A stretch of 64,000 nt of DNA from Actinotignum sanguinis (GTDB lineage: Bacteria > Actinomycetota > Actinomycetes > Actinomycetales > Actinomycetaceae). The position numbers were made by a program, and so were the translations under genes. A model generated the notes under the pieces. It worked only from the letters and a program-made list of their open reading frames with translations, had not been told where the DNA came from and did not search any database. Shown here one piece after another: positions 52,727 to 63,127 of the stretch; the stretch's first letter is position 1; each line of letters opens with the position of its first letter. The stretch is taken from the NCBI RefSeq assembly GCF_003957255.1, contig NZ_QDIE01000001.1, positions 1 through 64,000 of the forward strand, written 5' to 3'.

Positions 52727-53206
52727 ATGCGTAAATTTTTGGGCGGCGTTGCCGCGGTATGCCTCGTGGTGAATCTGGCCGCTTGTTCGGGTAAGAGCGA
52801 TACATCGGAATCGGCTACGCCGGCTCCGGAAACGTCGGTAGCCGCGTCGGCACAGGCCGCGCCGTCGGCACCGGTTGAAACCTCCGCTGAGCCTGCCGCG
52901 CCGATCACCGATAAGGGCCCGGCAGCTATCGCAACGGATGGTCCGGCACCTAGCCGCGATGAGGTGAGCGCCGGTATGCTCGCCGCTACTTCGGAGTTAC
53001 TCAAGAACACGCAGGATATTCCGGAAGCTCAAAAGGCACTGCTCCCCCAGCTGGTGGAGTGCACTGTTGATGAAGGGCTCAGCCGTGGCCTTTCCGAGCA
53101 GGGCCAGCGTAATATCGCCGCGCAGGTCCTTTTGCTCTCCCAGGAAGACCAGGCCATTATGGGCGAAGCAGCCAAGGTCTGCGGGGAAAAATTCGGGGCT
53201 AACTAA
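52727..53206 (+). CDS. Small lipoprotein, paralogue B
   Basis: A 159-residue lipoprotein with the same layout as its neighbour: signal peptide MRKFLGGVAAVCLVVNLAAC, lipobox LAAC with C20, then a longer Ala/Pro/Ser/Thr linker (about 21-67) and the shared domain PSRDEVSAGM ... VECTVDEGLSRGLSEQGQ ... KVCGEKFG. The paired cysteines are in equivalent places. ATG 52727 is chosen by alignment of MRK with the paralogue; GTG 52721 is an alternative. Function unknown; the fold may be a small all-alpha disulfide-linked domain (inference). Confidence 0.82.
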   Translation: MRKFLGGVAAVCLVVNLAACSGKSDTSESATPAPETSVAASAQAAPSAPVETSAEPAAPITDKGPAAIATDGPAPSRDEVSAGMLAATSELLKNTQDIPEAQKALLPQLVECTVDEGLSRGLSEQGQRNIAAQVLLLSQEDQAIMGEAAKVCGEKFGAN

Positions 53207-53233
53207 CCACTAGTTATTCTGGGTACAAAGCGA

Positions 53234-53267
53234 GGGCGGGAGCCTCCAGTGAAGGAGACTCCCGCCC
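53234..53267 (+). terminator. Terminator after the lipoprotein pair
   Basis: GGGCGGGAG (53234-53242) pairs with CTCCCGCCC (53259-53267), followed by TTAGTCATT. It lies between the plus-strand lipoprotein B and the minus-strand SDR gene. Confidence 0.7.
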
Positions 53268-53313
53268 TTAGTCATTGCCTACCCCTAGCCCTCATTGCTG
53301 GACCCGGAGAGAT

Positions 53314-54168
53314 TTAGGCATCCCATCCGGTTAGGCGCAGGCGGCGCGCCCGCCCGGATACCCCGCGCGCGGAGAGCTCGCGGAGCTTTTCCAGGGAGTC
53401 CGTTCCGGCCCGCACCTGGGTGCCGGAAAGTCCGTCGAGCTCGCCGGCCGCAAATGCCTGGGCGATAGCTACCGATTCCCCGAGCGGTACCCATTCGGTG
53501 CGGTCGCGATAGCGTTTCATGGAGGCCGTCATATCGGTTTTCACCGCTCCCGGATTGAGGGAAAGTACCCGCAAGCCACGCTGGTACCCGGCTAGATGCA
53601 AAGAAGCAGCCAGCCGCAAAAGCGTCGTTTTCGAGGCGTAATACGATACCGCATCCGCAGAATCGTGCGAGGCCGCGGTGGCGGAAAGATCAAGAATTCT
53701 CCCCCCGCCACGCTCCAGCATAATGGGCACCAGGGTTTTCGCGAGCTGGAACGGCGCCTCCACGTTAATGGCGATGGTGCGCTGGAAATCTTCCAGACTG
53801 GTATCCCAGGGAAGTTCCTCTTCCCCGTACACCCCGGCAGAATTGAGCACCATATCGGGTGCGCCTTCCTCCAGGAGGATGCGCAACATCTCTCGAATGG
53901 AGGATTCCTTGGCTAGATCACACCCGAGGGTAATAATCTGGGCACCCCGGATCTCACATTCGGTGGCGGTACCATCCAAATTGGAGAGCTTGGTCGCCAG
54001 CAAAATGAGAGTGCGCCCGGGCGCCGCTAAGCCAATAGCAAGCTCCTTGCCCACGCCCCGGGAGGCTCCGGTGATAAGAATCCGGCGGGCGGGTTCTAAA
54101 CCGGCCCGCTCCACGCTAGCCGCTGCGGCCTCGCCCGATTCTTCGCGCTCCAGTTCCTGCTGCGCCAT
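53314..54168 (-). CDS. Short-chain dehydrogenase/reductase
   Basis: A 284-residue NAD(P)-dependent oxidoreductase. Cofactor motif TGASRGVGKE near residue 34, NSAGVYGEEE (the usual NNAG as LNSAG), and the active-site YYASK. An N-terminal acidic extension of about 27 residues precedes the Rossmann fold. Substrate unknown. It overlaps pheT by 1 bp, so it is co-translated with pheST, an unusual partner. Confidence 0.88.
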   Translation of the reverse strand: MAQQELEREESGEAAAASVERAGLEPARRILITGASRGVGKELAIGLAAPGRTLILLATKLSNLDGTATECEIRGAQIITLGCDLAKESSIREMLRILLEEGAPDMVLNSAGVYGEEELPWDTSLEDFQRTIAINVEAPFQLAKTLVPIMLERGGGRILDLSATAASHDSADAVSYYASKTTLLRLAASLHLAGYQRGLRVLSLNPGAVKTDMTASMKRYRDRTEWVPLGESVAIAQAFAAGELDGLSGTQVRAGTDSLEKLRELSARGVSGRARRLRLTGWDA

Positions 54169-56710
54169 TACGCCCTCAACTCCGCGCCGAAGTCCTTGCG
54201 CATCCGGCGTGCCACCCGGTGGCGTACCTGGGCAGTTTCCTCAGCGGTCAGGGTGTGATCGGTGCGGAAACGCAGCGAGAACGCCAGTGACTTCTTACCT
54301 TCCGGTACGGGATCGCCCGTGAACACATCGAAGAGTTCAATGCCCTCGAGGATCTCCCCCGCGGCCGCCTCGATGGTCGCCCGTACCTCACCGGCAATCA
54401 CGTCGGCATCAACAATAAAGGCGAGATCTTCCTTGGCAACCGGGCTGGTCCATACCGGCTTCACCGCGGCGGGTTCCACGGTATCGGGAAGCGCCGCATC
54501 CGTATTCACCTCAAAGGCGATGGAGCGCGCCGGAATATCCAAGGCCTTGCAGACGGCCGGAGCAAGTTCCCCGGCATAGCCAACTACCTGATCGCCACTG
54601 AGAATGGCCGCGCAGCGCCCCGGGTGCCAGGGGGCCTGGCTCGCAGCGCGTACCGAAACGTCGGCAAGCATACCGGCAGCCCGTCGCCCGGCTTCCACCG
54701 CGTCACGCCAATCCCATGTTTCTACCGGGTAACCGGCCCGCGCGGGCGTGCGTGGGCCGCAGGCGACCCCCGCGACGTGATGGGGTTGAGCAGGAATAGC
54801 CCCGTGGAGTGCAGCAATTTCTGCTTCCGAGGGGCGCTGGCCCGCTGCCGGAATCGGAGCCGGGCTAATGCCAGCCGGACGGCTCACCGTGCCCATTTCA
54901 AACACTGCCACCGCCGGATTACCCCGCTTCACATTGAGCGAGGCCACCGGAATGAGGGTGTCGAGCAGGGACGTGCGTAGCAGATTGGCATCGTCTTGCA
55001 GGGGGTTAGCCAAGACGATAGCGGTGCGCCGCTCATCATCCGCGGCGTACCCGAGCTCATCGAAACGCGCGGCCGGGATAAAGGGATAGGTAAGTACTTG
55101 CACCCACCCGGTTTCAGCCAGGGTACGGGCAATATCGCGGCGCTGCCGCTGCGCGGGGCTCAGGCCACGCCCCGCCGGAGCGGTGGGAACGGCGGTCGGA
55201 ATCGCGTCGTAGCCCTCCAGGCGCGCAATTTCCTCCACCAGATGAGCCGAACCGACCAGGTCCGGGCGCCAGGTCGGAGGCTGCACGCTCCACACCTCGC
55301 CGCTACGTTCCACCGTGCAACCGATATCCGTGAGGATATCAGCGATACGATCCGCGCTCAGTCGCAATGAGGTCAGGCGTTCCACATCCGCAATCGGGAA
55401 AGCCAGCGCGGGCAGCGGCTGCACCTGGCCGTAGTGGAATACTTCATCGGTAGCTTCTCCCCCGCCGTATTCCACCAAAAGGTCGACGACGCGCTGCGCG
55501 GCCACCGCAGCCACCGCGGGATCCACCCCGCGTTCGAACCGCTTGGATGCTTCGGTGGGGAGCTTATGCCGCCGGGCGCTACGCGCCACCGATACGGCGT
55601 CAAAATGCGCTGCCTCTACCAGGACATTGCGCGTTTCGGCGGTGATCTCAGTGTCCGCACCACCCATCACGCCGGCCAGGCCAAGAACCCGTGCTCCATC
55701 GCTATCCGTAATAAGAAGATCTTCCGGATCGAGGACGCGTTCCACGTCGTCCAAGGTGGTGAGTTTTTCACCGGCCGTGGCGCGGCGTACCACCAGCCCG
55801 CCGCCGCGGATCTTATCCAGATCGTAGGCGTGGAGCGGTTGGCCCAGGTCCAGCATGACGTAATTCGTGGCATCGACCGCCAGCGAAATGGAGCGCTGGC
55901 CGGCTTGCTGGAGACGGCGTGCCATCCAGGCCGGGGAGGGCGCTTCGGGATCCACCCCGCGCACCACCCGAGTCACGAAAAGGTCGCAGCCGGGCTGGCC
56001 GTGAATGGGTGCATTATCTTCCACCCGCACCGGGAAACCGGTGGGAGTCGCCTCCGGGAGTGGCTGCGTAGGCAGGCCCGGATCGGTGAAGCGTGCTCCG
56101 GTGGAGTGGTGGTATTCGCGGGCTACTCCGCGCATGGAGAAGCAGTAACCGCGATCCGGGGTTACGTTAATTTCCAGGGTTTCCCCGGGCAAGCCCAGGA
56201 ATTGCCGGGCATCACTTCCCAGTTCCACCCGGCTGGCGGCCGCGGCGTCGAGCACAATAATTCCTGCGCTTTCATCCGAGAGCCCCAGTTCACGTTCCGA
56301 ACACATCATGCCGTCGGAAATATGGCCGTAAGTTTTGCGGGCCGCGATCTCAAAACCACCCGGTAGCACCGCGCCGGGGAGGGAGACAACCACGGTATCG
56401 CCCGCCTCGAAATTATGGGCCCCGCAAATAATGCCGCGCGAGGGCAGCTCAGAGGGCTCCCGGCCGGTACCGGGCTCGTCATTGTACTGGCCTACGTCCA
56501 CGCGGCAGTAGTTAATGATTTTGCCGTTGCTTTGTTTCTTCGGTTCGCGGGTGAGAACCCGGCCGAAAACCAGCGGGCCGGTAACAGTAGCGGGATGGAT
56601 TGTTTCTTCTTCCAAGCCGACTTTTACCAGCGCGGCAGCCAGCTGCGCCGGGGTGAGATCCTCGGGCAGCTCCACGTGCGAGCCTAACCATTCCTGCGGA
56701 ATAAGTGGCA

Positions 56711-56711
<1 letters not shown>
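54168..56711 (-). CDS. pheT: Phenylalanyl-tRNA synthetase beta subunit
   Basis: An 847-residue subunit. Order: N-terminal tRNA-binding OB domain (IICGAHNFEAGDTVVVSLPGA), B3/B4 editing domain (INVTPDRGYCFSMRGVAREY), B5 domain, inactive class II core, and C-terminal anticodon-binding ferredoxin-fold domain (WTSPVAKEDLAFIV, SLAFSLRFRTDHTLTAEE). ATG overlaps the pheS stop (TAATG). Confidence 0.97.
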
Positions 56712-57826
<1,115 letters not shown>

Positions 57827-57850
57827 TCAAACTCGCCGAAAGTGCGTAAC

Positions 57851-57879
57851 AGCGGGGCCGAGATGGACTCGGCCCCGCT
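57851..57879 (-). terminator. Terminator after the GPH symporter gene
   Basis: 12-bp perfect arms AGCGGGGCCGAG (57851-57862) and complement (57868-57879) with a 5-nt loop, 60 bp past the transporter stop and before pheS. The T-run is poor (GTTACG). Confidence 0.7.
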
Positions 57880-57938
57880 GTGAAGTAACTGGAAGGGCGC
57901 TCGCGCCGCGGTACGCGGCGCCGGCGTCGTTCCTAAAT

Positions 57939-59606
57939 TTAGCGCTGGCTCAGGGGAACCTCAGGCCAGAGCTTGTCCCACGAATGCCCGGTGAGGTCTT
58001 CAGCAACCTTGCGGGCTTCGGGAGTGGCGTCTTCCTTCGCCCCGCCCGCTTCCAAACGATGGATCTCATCCATGAGGATGGCGTGGGTGTGCTTATCCAG
58101 CTTGACGAAGCGGGAAACAAGCAAGGCCACCCCGATGAGGATCGCGGGAAGAATGACCGTCACGAAGGCGATCATATGGGAAGCGCCGGTGGACTGAGCC
58201 ACCTGGCAGGAGCTTTCCAGCACGCCGGAGGCATCCACCTTGCAGGCACCTTCGTGCAGTGGGGTGTAGCCGGAGGCCGCCAGGTTCGTACCCTTTTCCA
58301 GCGGATTGACGAAACCGCCCAGATCCATGAACCAGCCAACGAGGAAGGTTCCCAGCGCACCGGTGGACTTACGCCCGAAGGTCATAACGGCCGCGTAGAT
58401 ACCGGCGCGATCTTCGCGGGTCATGATGTAGTCAACGTCCGGAATGAAGGGGTACACATTCCACGGGGTGTATTCGAGCAGCGCGCGCCCGCACTGGTAG
58501 ATGACCGCGGTGGCCAGCAGGTAGATGAAGGCATTGCTTTCCGGCCCGATGAGGTAGATCGCACCCACACCCGCCAGCGAGGCGAGGATCAGCGTGAAGG
58601 AGAAGGCCCACAGGAAACGCGGCCCGTGCGAGAGCATGAGGAACATCGCCCAAATCGTCATGGGGATACCCACGATGGACACGGCCTGCAGCCAGAAGCC
58701 CTGGGATTCGCTCATTCCCACCGCGTAGACGGCGAAGAAGGTGAGCGCCGAAGCGTACACATCCTTGCCGGTGAAGGAGAAGAGGTACACCGTCAGGTGC
58801 TTGTTGTAGGAAGAGTTGCGGAACACCGAGGTGAATTCCACCGCGGTGTGCTTGAGCATCTGGAAACCGTTCATCTTCGGCATGGCGTCGAGTTCGGCCA
58901 CGAATTCCGGAGTGAGCGGGCGTTCCCACGTGGTGGCGTAGGTGGTGAACACACCGATAGCGAAGAGCACCGCGAAGGCGCCACCGATTCCGAGGTAGGC
59001 CCAGGGGTTGGAGACGTTACCGCGCACCAGCGCCGGGATGAAGAACACCACGAAAGTACCGGTAGCCGAGCAGAACATACGCATGGACGAAAGCGTGGTG
59101 CGTTCTTCGTACTTGCGCGTCATTTCGGTGGGCAGCGTCTCCCACGGAATGAGGATGATCGCGATAATAACTTCGATCAGCAGGTAGATAACGAGGTAGT
59201 ACCAGAACCCGCCGAAGGGGATCCACAGCAGCGGGAAGATGAGAAGCAGCAGTGGGCCGCCGATCATGAGGAAGAAGTGGCGCCGCCCGAAACGCCGCCC
59301 CAGCTTCGTGCGGTAGAAACCGTCCGTGAGCGGGCCGATGAATACCGAAATAAGAGCATCAACGATACGAGCTACGCCGAGGATAAGACCACCCTGAGTA
59401 GCCGTTACCCCGCCGTAGTTCGTGAAGAAGTAGAGCAGCAGACCGGAGATGATGGTATTCCACCCACCACCCATGAGGTCTACCAGCCCGAAACAAATAC
59501 CGCGACCAATGGTGATCGGCTTGGCGGTGTACACGCGCAGCTTGGAGAGTTTCTCCAGCTCACCACGCTTATCGGCGTCTAATGCGCCGCTATTGTGTGT
59601 TCCCAT
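57939..59606 (-). CDS. GPH-family sugar symporter, probably for hexuronates or glucuronides
   Basis: A 555-residue membrane protein with about 12 hydrophobic segments of the glycoside-pentoside-hexuronide:cation symporter family. Typical features: GRGICFGLVDLMGGGWN near the start, GPLTDGFYRTKLGRRFGRR after helix 3, and IPWETLPTEMTRKYEERT. An extra loop of about 40 residues with two cysteines (GACKVD, ESSCQVAQ) lies between late helices. ATG 59606 is chosen for homology; AGAAAG lies upstream. It is divergent from uxaC, suggesting glucuronate or galacturonate uptake. Confidence 0.87.
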   Translation of the reverse strand: MGTHNSGALDADKRGELEKLSKLRVYTAKPITIGRGICFGLVDLMGGGWNTIISGLLLYFFTNYGGVTATQGGLILGVARIVDALISVFIGPLTDGFYRTKLGRRFGRRHFFLMIGGPLLLLIFPLLWIPFGGFWYYLVIYLLIEVIIAIILIPWETLPTEMTRKYEERTTLSSMRMFCSATGTFVVFFIPALVRGNVSNPWAYLGIGGAFAVLFAIGVFTTYATTWERPLTPEFVAELDAMPKMNGFQMLKHTAVEFTSVFRNSSYNKHLTVYLFSFTGKDVYASALTFFAVYAVGMSESQGFWLQAVSIVGIPMTIWAMFLMLSHGPRFLWAFSFTLILASLAGVGAIYLIGPESNAFIYLLATAVIYQCGRALLEYTPWNVYPFIPDVDYIMTREDRAGIYAAVMTFGRKSTGALGTFLVGWFMDLGGFVNPLEKGTNLAASGYTPLHEGACKVDASGVLESSCQVAQSTGASHMIAFVTVILPAILIGVALLVSRFVKLDKHTHAILMDEIHRLEAGGAKEDATPEARKVAEDLTGHSWDKLWPEVPLSQR

Positions 59607-59837
59607 TTTCTTTTGTCTTTCTGTGAAAGGAGGAACGGTTGTGGTTCGCCATCGACTCTTACCGCGCTCACGCTCGGCTTCTGTGCCCGCGCGAGCTGTT
59701 ACCGCGCTACACTGCCGCGAAGCTATCACTACCGCTCTTTCGCATCAAAAGCTTATAAGTTTCCAAGGCTTTCCAGCAGTTATCTAGCTCCCGGTTCATA
59801 TCGTGGACGAGTGACGTGCCACCGGGGAGATTCTCTG

Positions 59838-59863
59838 AAAACCGCGGATTATCGCGGTTTTTT
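59838..59863 (+). terminator. Small terminator-like hairpin in the hexuronate control region
   Basis: AAAACCGCG (59838-59846) pairs with CGCGGTTTT (59853-59861) with loop GATTAT, followed by TT. It has the form of an intrinsic terminator or attenuator but no gene ends before it, so it may be an operator instead. Confidence 0.5.
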
Positions 59864-59955
59864 GCACGACGATGGCGCTTGCGCGCGCCCCTCCACCCCC
59901 ACCATGATATTTTTCACATTTAGAAATTCCCGTTTCGTGCTTTCAAATACTCTCC

Positions 59956-59974
59956 CGAAAACCGCATGTTTTCG
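59956..59974. promoter_or_regulatory. Palindrome at the uxaC promoter
   Basis: CGAAAAC (59956-59962) and GTTTTCG (59968-59974) flank CGCAT, just before TAAAGT (59977-59982), a candidate -10. An upstream hairpin shares the AAAACCGC core with this site, so the same regulator could bind both. Confidence 0.45.
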
Positions 59975-60126
59975 CGTAAAGTAAGGGTACGGGCCGCGGC
60001 GTCGTCGCCGATGGTCACGCCCCCGGTCTCTGTGCCCGCGTGCCACCTGGCGCGGTGGAGTACCTTAAAAGAAGAAAGCCGAGGCGAGGGAAAGCCCCGC
60101 GCCCGGCTCAAAAATAGGAGGATTCA

Positions 60127-61578
60127 ATGTCGACGCCCCTCACTCTCAATCCGGATCGGCTTTTCCCGGCGGATCCGACGCAGCGGAAACTGGCGCGCGA
60201 AATTTTCGAGGTCACCAAGAAGCATCCCATCATTTCCCCGCACGGCCATGTTCCCCCCGAATGGCTCGCCCTCAATACCCCCTTCACCGATCCCACGAGC
60301 ATGCTCCTGACCCCGGATCACTACACCAACCGCCTCCTGCACGCGGTGGGCCGGGTGGATCTGGCCGATCTGGGCGTACCGGTAGGAAGCCCGCTTTCCC
60401 CTGAAAAGTCCCGCGCGGCCTGGCGCCTGTTCTGCAAGAACTGGTGGACCTTGCGCGGTACCGCGGTGCAGGGCTGGTTTGAATCCGAATTTGTGGATGT
60501 CTTCGATGTGCATGTTCGCCCCTCCGAAGAAACTGCCGATCAGATCTACGATCACATCAACGCACTGCTCAAGACGGAGGAGTTCCTCCCCCGCTCGCTG
60601 TACAAGCGTTTCAACCTGGCGATGATGGCCACCACCGATGATCCGGTTTCCGATCTGCGCTACCACAAGCAGCTCCTCGAGGATCCCACCTGGGAAGGCT
60701 ATATTCCGCCCACCTTCCGCCCCGATAAGTACCTCGAGCCGGCCACCCCGGACTTCAAGGCAAATGTGGAGGCGCTCGGCCAGGCGGCCGATCAGGATGT
60801 GTCCACCTATGCGGGCTACGTGGAGGCCATGCGCAAGCGCCGCCTCTTCTTCAAGGAAATGGGCGCGGTCTCCTCCGATCATTCGCATCGCGATCCGGGC
60901 ACGGCACGCCTACCCGAGGCGCGGGCGGCCGAACTTTACAAGCTCGCCCTGGACGGCAAGATTTCGCCGGAAGACGGCGCTGCGCTGCGCCGGCATATGC
61001 TCAACGACCAGGCTCGCCTGGCCTGCGAGGATGGCCTGGTGATGACCTTCCACCCGGCCGTGTACCGCAACCACCACCAGGCGGCCTTTGAGCGCCTGGG
61101 CGCGGATGTCGGGGGCGATGTGCCCATGGCTGTGGAGTTCACGAATAACGTGCGTCCCATGCTTTCCGAGTACGGGGACAATCCGAACTTCCAGGTTGTT
61201 TTCTTCACCATCGATCAAGATGTCTACCAGCGCGAACTGGCTCCGCTGGCCGGCTACTACCCGAGCGTCTACGTGGGCGCACCGTGGTGGTTCATCGATG
61301 AGCCGGATGCGATTTTGCGCTACCGCGAGCAGGTCACCCCCTACGGTACTTTCTACAAGACCTCCGGGATGATTGACGATACCCGCGCCTTCGCTTCCAT
61401 TCCCGCGCGGCACGACGTCGCACGCCGGATGGACGCCGTGTACCTGGCCCGTATGGTTGCCGAACATCGCCTAGAGCTTGATGAGGCTCTCGAGGTATCC
61501 GAAGCACTCGTCACCACGATTCCGGCTCGGGCTTTCCGGGTAGACACCTCCAAGCTGAGCGGAACCACCGCTAAGTAA
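60127..61578 (+). CDS. uxaC: Uronate (glucuronate) isomerase
   Basis: A 483-residue enzyme of the uronate isomerase family, converting D-glucuronate to D-fructuronate or D-galacturonate to D-tagaturonate. Family motifs: ISPHGHVPPEW (metal HxH), DHYTNRLLHAVG and later VSSDHSHRDPGTAR, AGYYPSVYVGAPWWFID. AGGAGGA precedes ATG. The next pathway genes (uxaB/uxuB, uxuA, kdgK, kdgA) are not in the window, so they must lie elsewhere for hexuronates to be used as carbon. Confidence 0.93.
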   Translation: MSTPLTLNPDRLFPADPTQRKLAREIFEVTKKHPIISPHGHVPPEWLALNTPFTDPTSMLLTPDHYTNRLLHAVGRVDLADLGVPVGSPLSPEKSRAAWRLFCKNWWTLRGTAVQGWFESEFVDVFDVHVRPSEETADQIYDHINALLKTEEFLPRSLYKRFNLAMMATTDDPVSDLRYHKQLLEDPTWEGYIPPTFRPDKYLEPATPDFKANVEALGQAADQDVSTYAGYVEAMRKRRLFFKEMGAVSSDHSHRDPGTARLPEARAAELYKLALDGKISPEDGAALRRHMLNDQARLACEDGLVMTFHPAVYRNHHQAAFERLGADVGGDVPMAVEFTNNVRPMLSEYGDNPNFQVVFFTIDQDVYQRELAPLAGYYPSVYVGAPWWFIDEPDAILRYREQVTPYGTFYKTSGMIDDTRAFASIPARHDVARRMDAVYLARMVAEHRLELDEALEVSEALVTTIPARAFRVDTSKLSGTTAK

Positions 61579-61677
61579 GGCAGCCACCGCTCAGCCGCGG
61601 CACTTACGGCTCGGTAAGTGGAGCGTAGCTCCACACCAAGCCTCCAGTGCCGCAACGAGCTGCCCGGCCTTGCAGAT

Positions 61678-61710
61678 TCGGCCGTGCGCGATACGTTCGC
61701 GCACGGCCGA
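61678..61710 (+). terminator. Long hairpin after uxaC
   Basis: 14-bp perfect arms TCGGCCGTGCGCGA (61678-61691) and complement (61697-61710) around a 5-nt loop. There is no T-run after it. It lies 100 bp past the uxaC stop and is probably its transcription end. Confidence 0.65.
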
Positions 61711-61753
61711 GCTCATTAACCACCTTAACATGAAGTGACGGCCACCACTTTGC

Positions 61754-61759
61754 TATGAT
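61754..61759 (+). promoter_or_regulatory. -10 element of the LEA-like gene
   Basis: TATGAT at 61754-61759 lies 36 bp before ATG 61795. TGAAGT at 61731-61736 is at the right spacing for a weak -35. A strong ribosome site, GGAAAGGAG, precedes the ATG. Confidence 0.5.
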
Positions 61760-61794
61760 CGATTTGTTCCATTAATCAACGGAAAGGAGTCGCT

Positions 61795-62103
61795 ATGGCG
61801 AACGAATTTGTGGACAAGATTAAGGAAGGCGCAACCGAAGCTTTTGATCGGGCTAAGGAATTCGGTCAGAAAGCCGCTGATAAGGCAGGTCAGCTGGGCG
61901 ATGCCGCCAAGGAAAAGTTCGAGGACATCAAGGACGAACTAACGGACAAGGACCACGGCGATAAGGCCGCGGAGAAGGCTTCCGATGCCGGTGACAAGGC
62001 GAAGGATGCTAGCGAGAAGGTGAAGGACGCTGCCTCCGATGCCGGTGATGCCGCGAAGGAAAAGTTCGAGGACGTCAAAGAGAACCTCTCCGATAACAAG
62101 TAA
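61795..62103 (+). CDS. LEA-like, Lys/Asp/Ala-rich hydrophilic protein
   Basis: A 102-residue, highly charged protein with no hydrophobic segment. The segment GDAAKEKFED occurs twice (residues about 35-44 and 82-91), and an AEKASDAGDKAKDASEKVKDA stretch shows the 11-mer-like amphipathic pattern of group-3 LEA and CsbD/YtxH-type stress proteins. It likely forms helices only on drying or membrane contact. A strong Shine-Dalgarno sequence suggests high expression. It stands alone. Role in desiccation or osmotic stress is inferred from composition; no catalytic motif is present. Confidence 0.82.
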   Translation: MANEFVDKIKEGATEAFDRAKEFGQKAADKAGQLGDAAKEKFEDIKDELTDKDHGDKAAEKASDAGDKAKDASEKVKDAASDAGDAAKEKFEDVKENLSDNK

Positions 62104-62168
62104 ATCCACCATTCAGCAGTAAATCCACCAAAGTAGTGCTGGGTGCACCCGCCACAGGGTAGCCCACG

Positions 62169-62200
62169 GCGGGCGGCGAAGAAGACTCTTCACCGCCCGC
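62169..62200. terminator. Terminator between the LEA-like gene and tsnR
   Basis: GCGGGCGG (62169-62176) pairs with CCGCCCGC (62193-62200), followed by TTACTTATGT on the plus strand. It lies between convergent genes. Confidence 0.7.
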
Positions 62201-62245
62201 TTACTTATGTCCGCAGGGCTTTCTTGAGGTGCGGTATGCGTTTCT

Positions 62246-63085
62246 TTAGGGGCGGTGCTGGATCATCGCCGTCGTACTAGCAAGAATCGCGGCGGCCATA
62301 GCAACATTGCAGGATTCGGCTTTCCCGTAGATCGGAATGGCGACCGTTGCATCCACATTGGCGTCCACATCTGCGAAGCCGTGCGCTTCGTTTCCCAGCA
62401 GCCAGCATACCGGCCGGGTGAGATCCGGCCCGAGGGGCGGCTGCCCAAGGTAAGCGGTGTCATTTGCAGACGTCACCAGGGTGGCAAGATCCCACTCCCC
62501 TTCCCCGGTGGCTGCCAAGAAACTGATGCCCGCGCGCTCCAGGACGCCGTCAAGCTTGCTGATATTAATGGAATCGAGAACCGGGAGATGGAAAATAGAG
62601 CCGGCTGAGGATCGAATAACCTTCGGGGACCACAGCTCCACGCTACCCCGGCCAAGGAGCACCGCATCGCATCCGGCCACGTCAGCAGCTCGAATAATGG
62701 CACCAACGTTCCCGGGGTCCTGGATATTAGCGGTGGCGAGCACCAGCTTCGCGTCCTTGACCGTCGGGGTGAGCGCGGGAGTTTCCGGAATGTCGATAAC
62801 GGCCACAACACCGCGCGCATCTTCGGAGAGCGCCTGCATCTCATCGGCATTAAGCGGGTGATGGTACACGTTGGCTTCTTTAATAAGCCCGCCCAAGTCC
62901 GGGTTGGAGATCAGGCTGGCTTTCGTATAGTAGACGTCGCGAACAAGATTCGCGCGGTGCGCGAGGAGCTCCTGAACAGCCCCGGGACCTTCCACCAGGG
63001 TTTGCCGGAAGCGTTCGCGCTGCTGGGGCCGGTGTAGGCGGGCTGCGCGGGTGAGTTGGGTATGCGATGCGGGTGTGCTTTTCAC
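62246..63085 (-). CDS. tsnR: TrmH/SpoU-family rRNA/tRNA 2'-O-methyltransferase
   Basis: A 279-residue SPOUT enzyme. An N-terminal substrate-binding domain (VEGPGAVQELL) precedes the knotted SAM domain with NIQDPGNVGAIIRAADVAG (motif 1), LLGNEAHGF (motif 2) and IPIYGKAESCNVAMAAAI (motif 3). In Actinobacteria this gene follows rplT, as here with one gene between. The exact nucleotide target is unknown; the symbol is by position. GTG start, with GAAAAAGACCC upstream. Confidence 0.88.
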   Translation of the reverse strand: MKSTPASHTQLTRAARLHRPQQRERFRQTLVEGPGAVQELLAHRANLVRDVYYTKASLISNPDLGGLIKEANVYHHPLNADEMQALSEDARGVVAVIDIPETPALTPTVKDAKLVLATANIQDPGNVGAIIRAADVAGCDAVLLGRGSVELWSPKVIRSSAGSIFHLPVLDSINISKLDGVLERAGISFLAATGEGEWDLATLVTSANDTAYLGQPPLGPDLTRPVCWLLGNEAHGFADVDANVDATVAIPIYGKAESCNVAMAAAILASTTAMIQHRP

Positions 63086-63127
63086 GGGTCTTTTTCTTTT
63101 TCTATAGCTTGCAGTTTTTCGGTAGCG

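Larger units (their letters stand above)
59607..60126. other. Divergent regulatory region of the hexuronate module
   Basis: 520 bp without a supported gene. It holds a terminator-like hairpin at 59838-59861, a palindrome at 59956-59974 next to a -10 candidate TAAAGT (59977-59982) for uxaC, and a minus-strand TATAAG (59757-59752) as a possible -10 for the symporter. The uxaC leader is about 130 nt and ends with TAGGAGGA before ATG. No regulator gene is adjacent. Confidence 0.5.
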
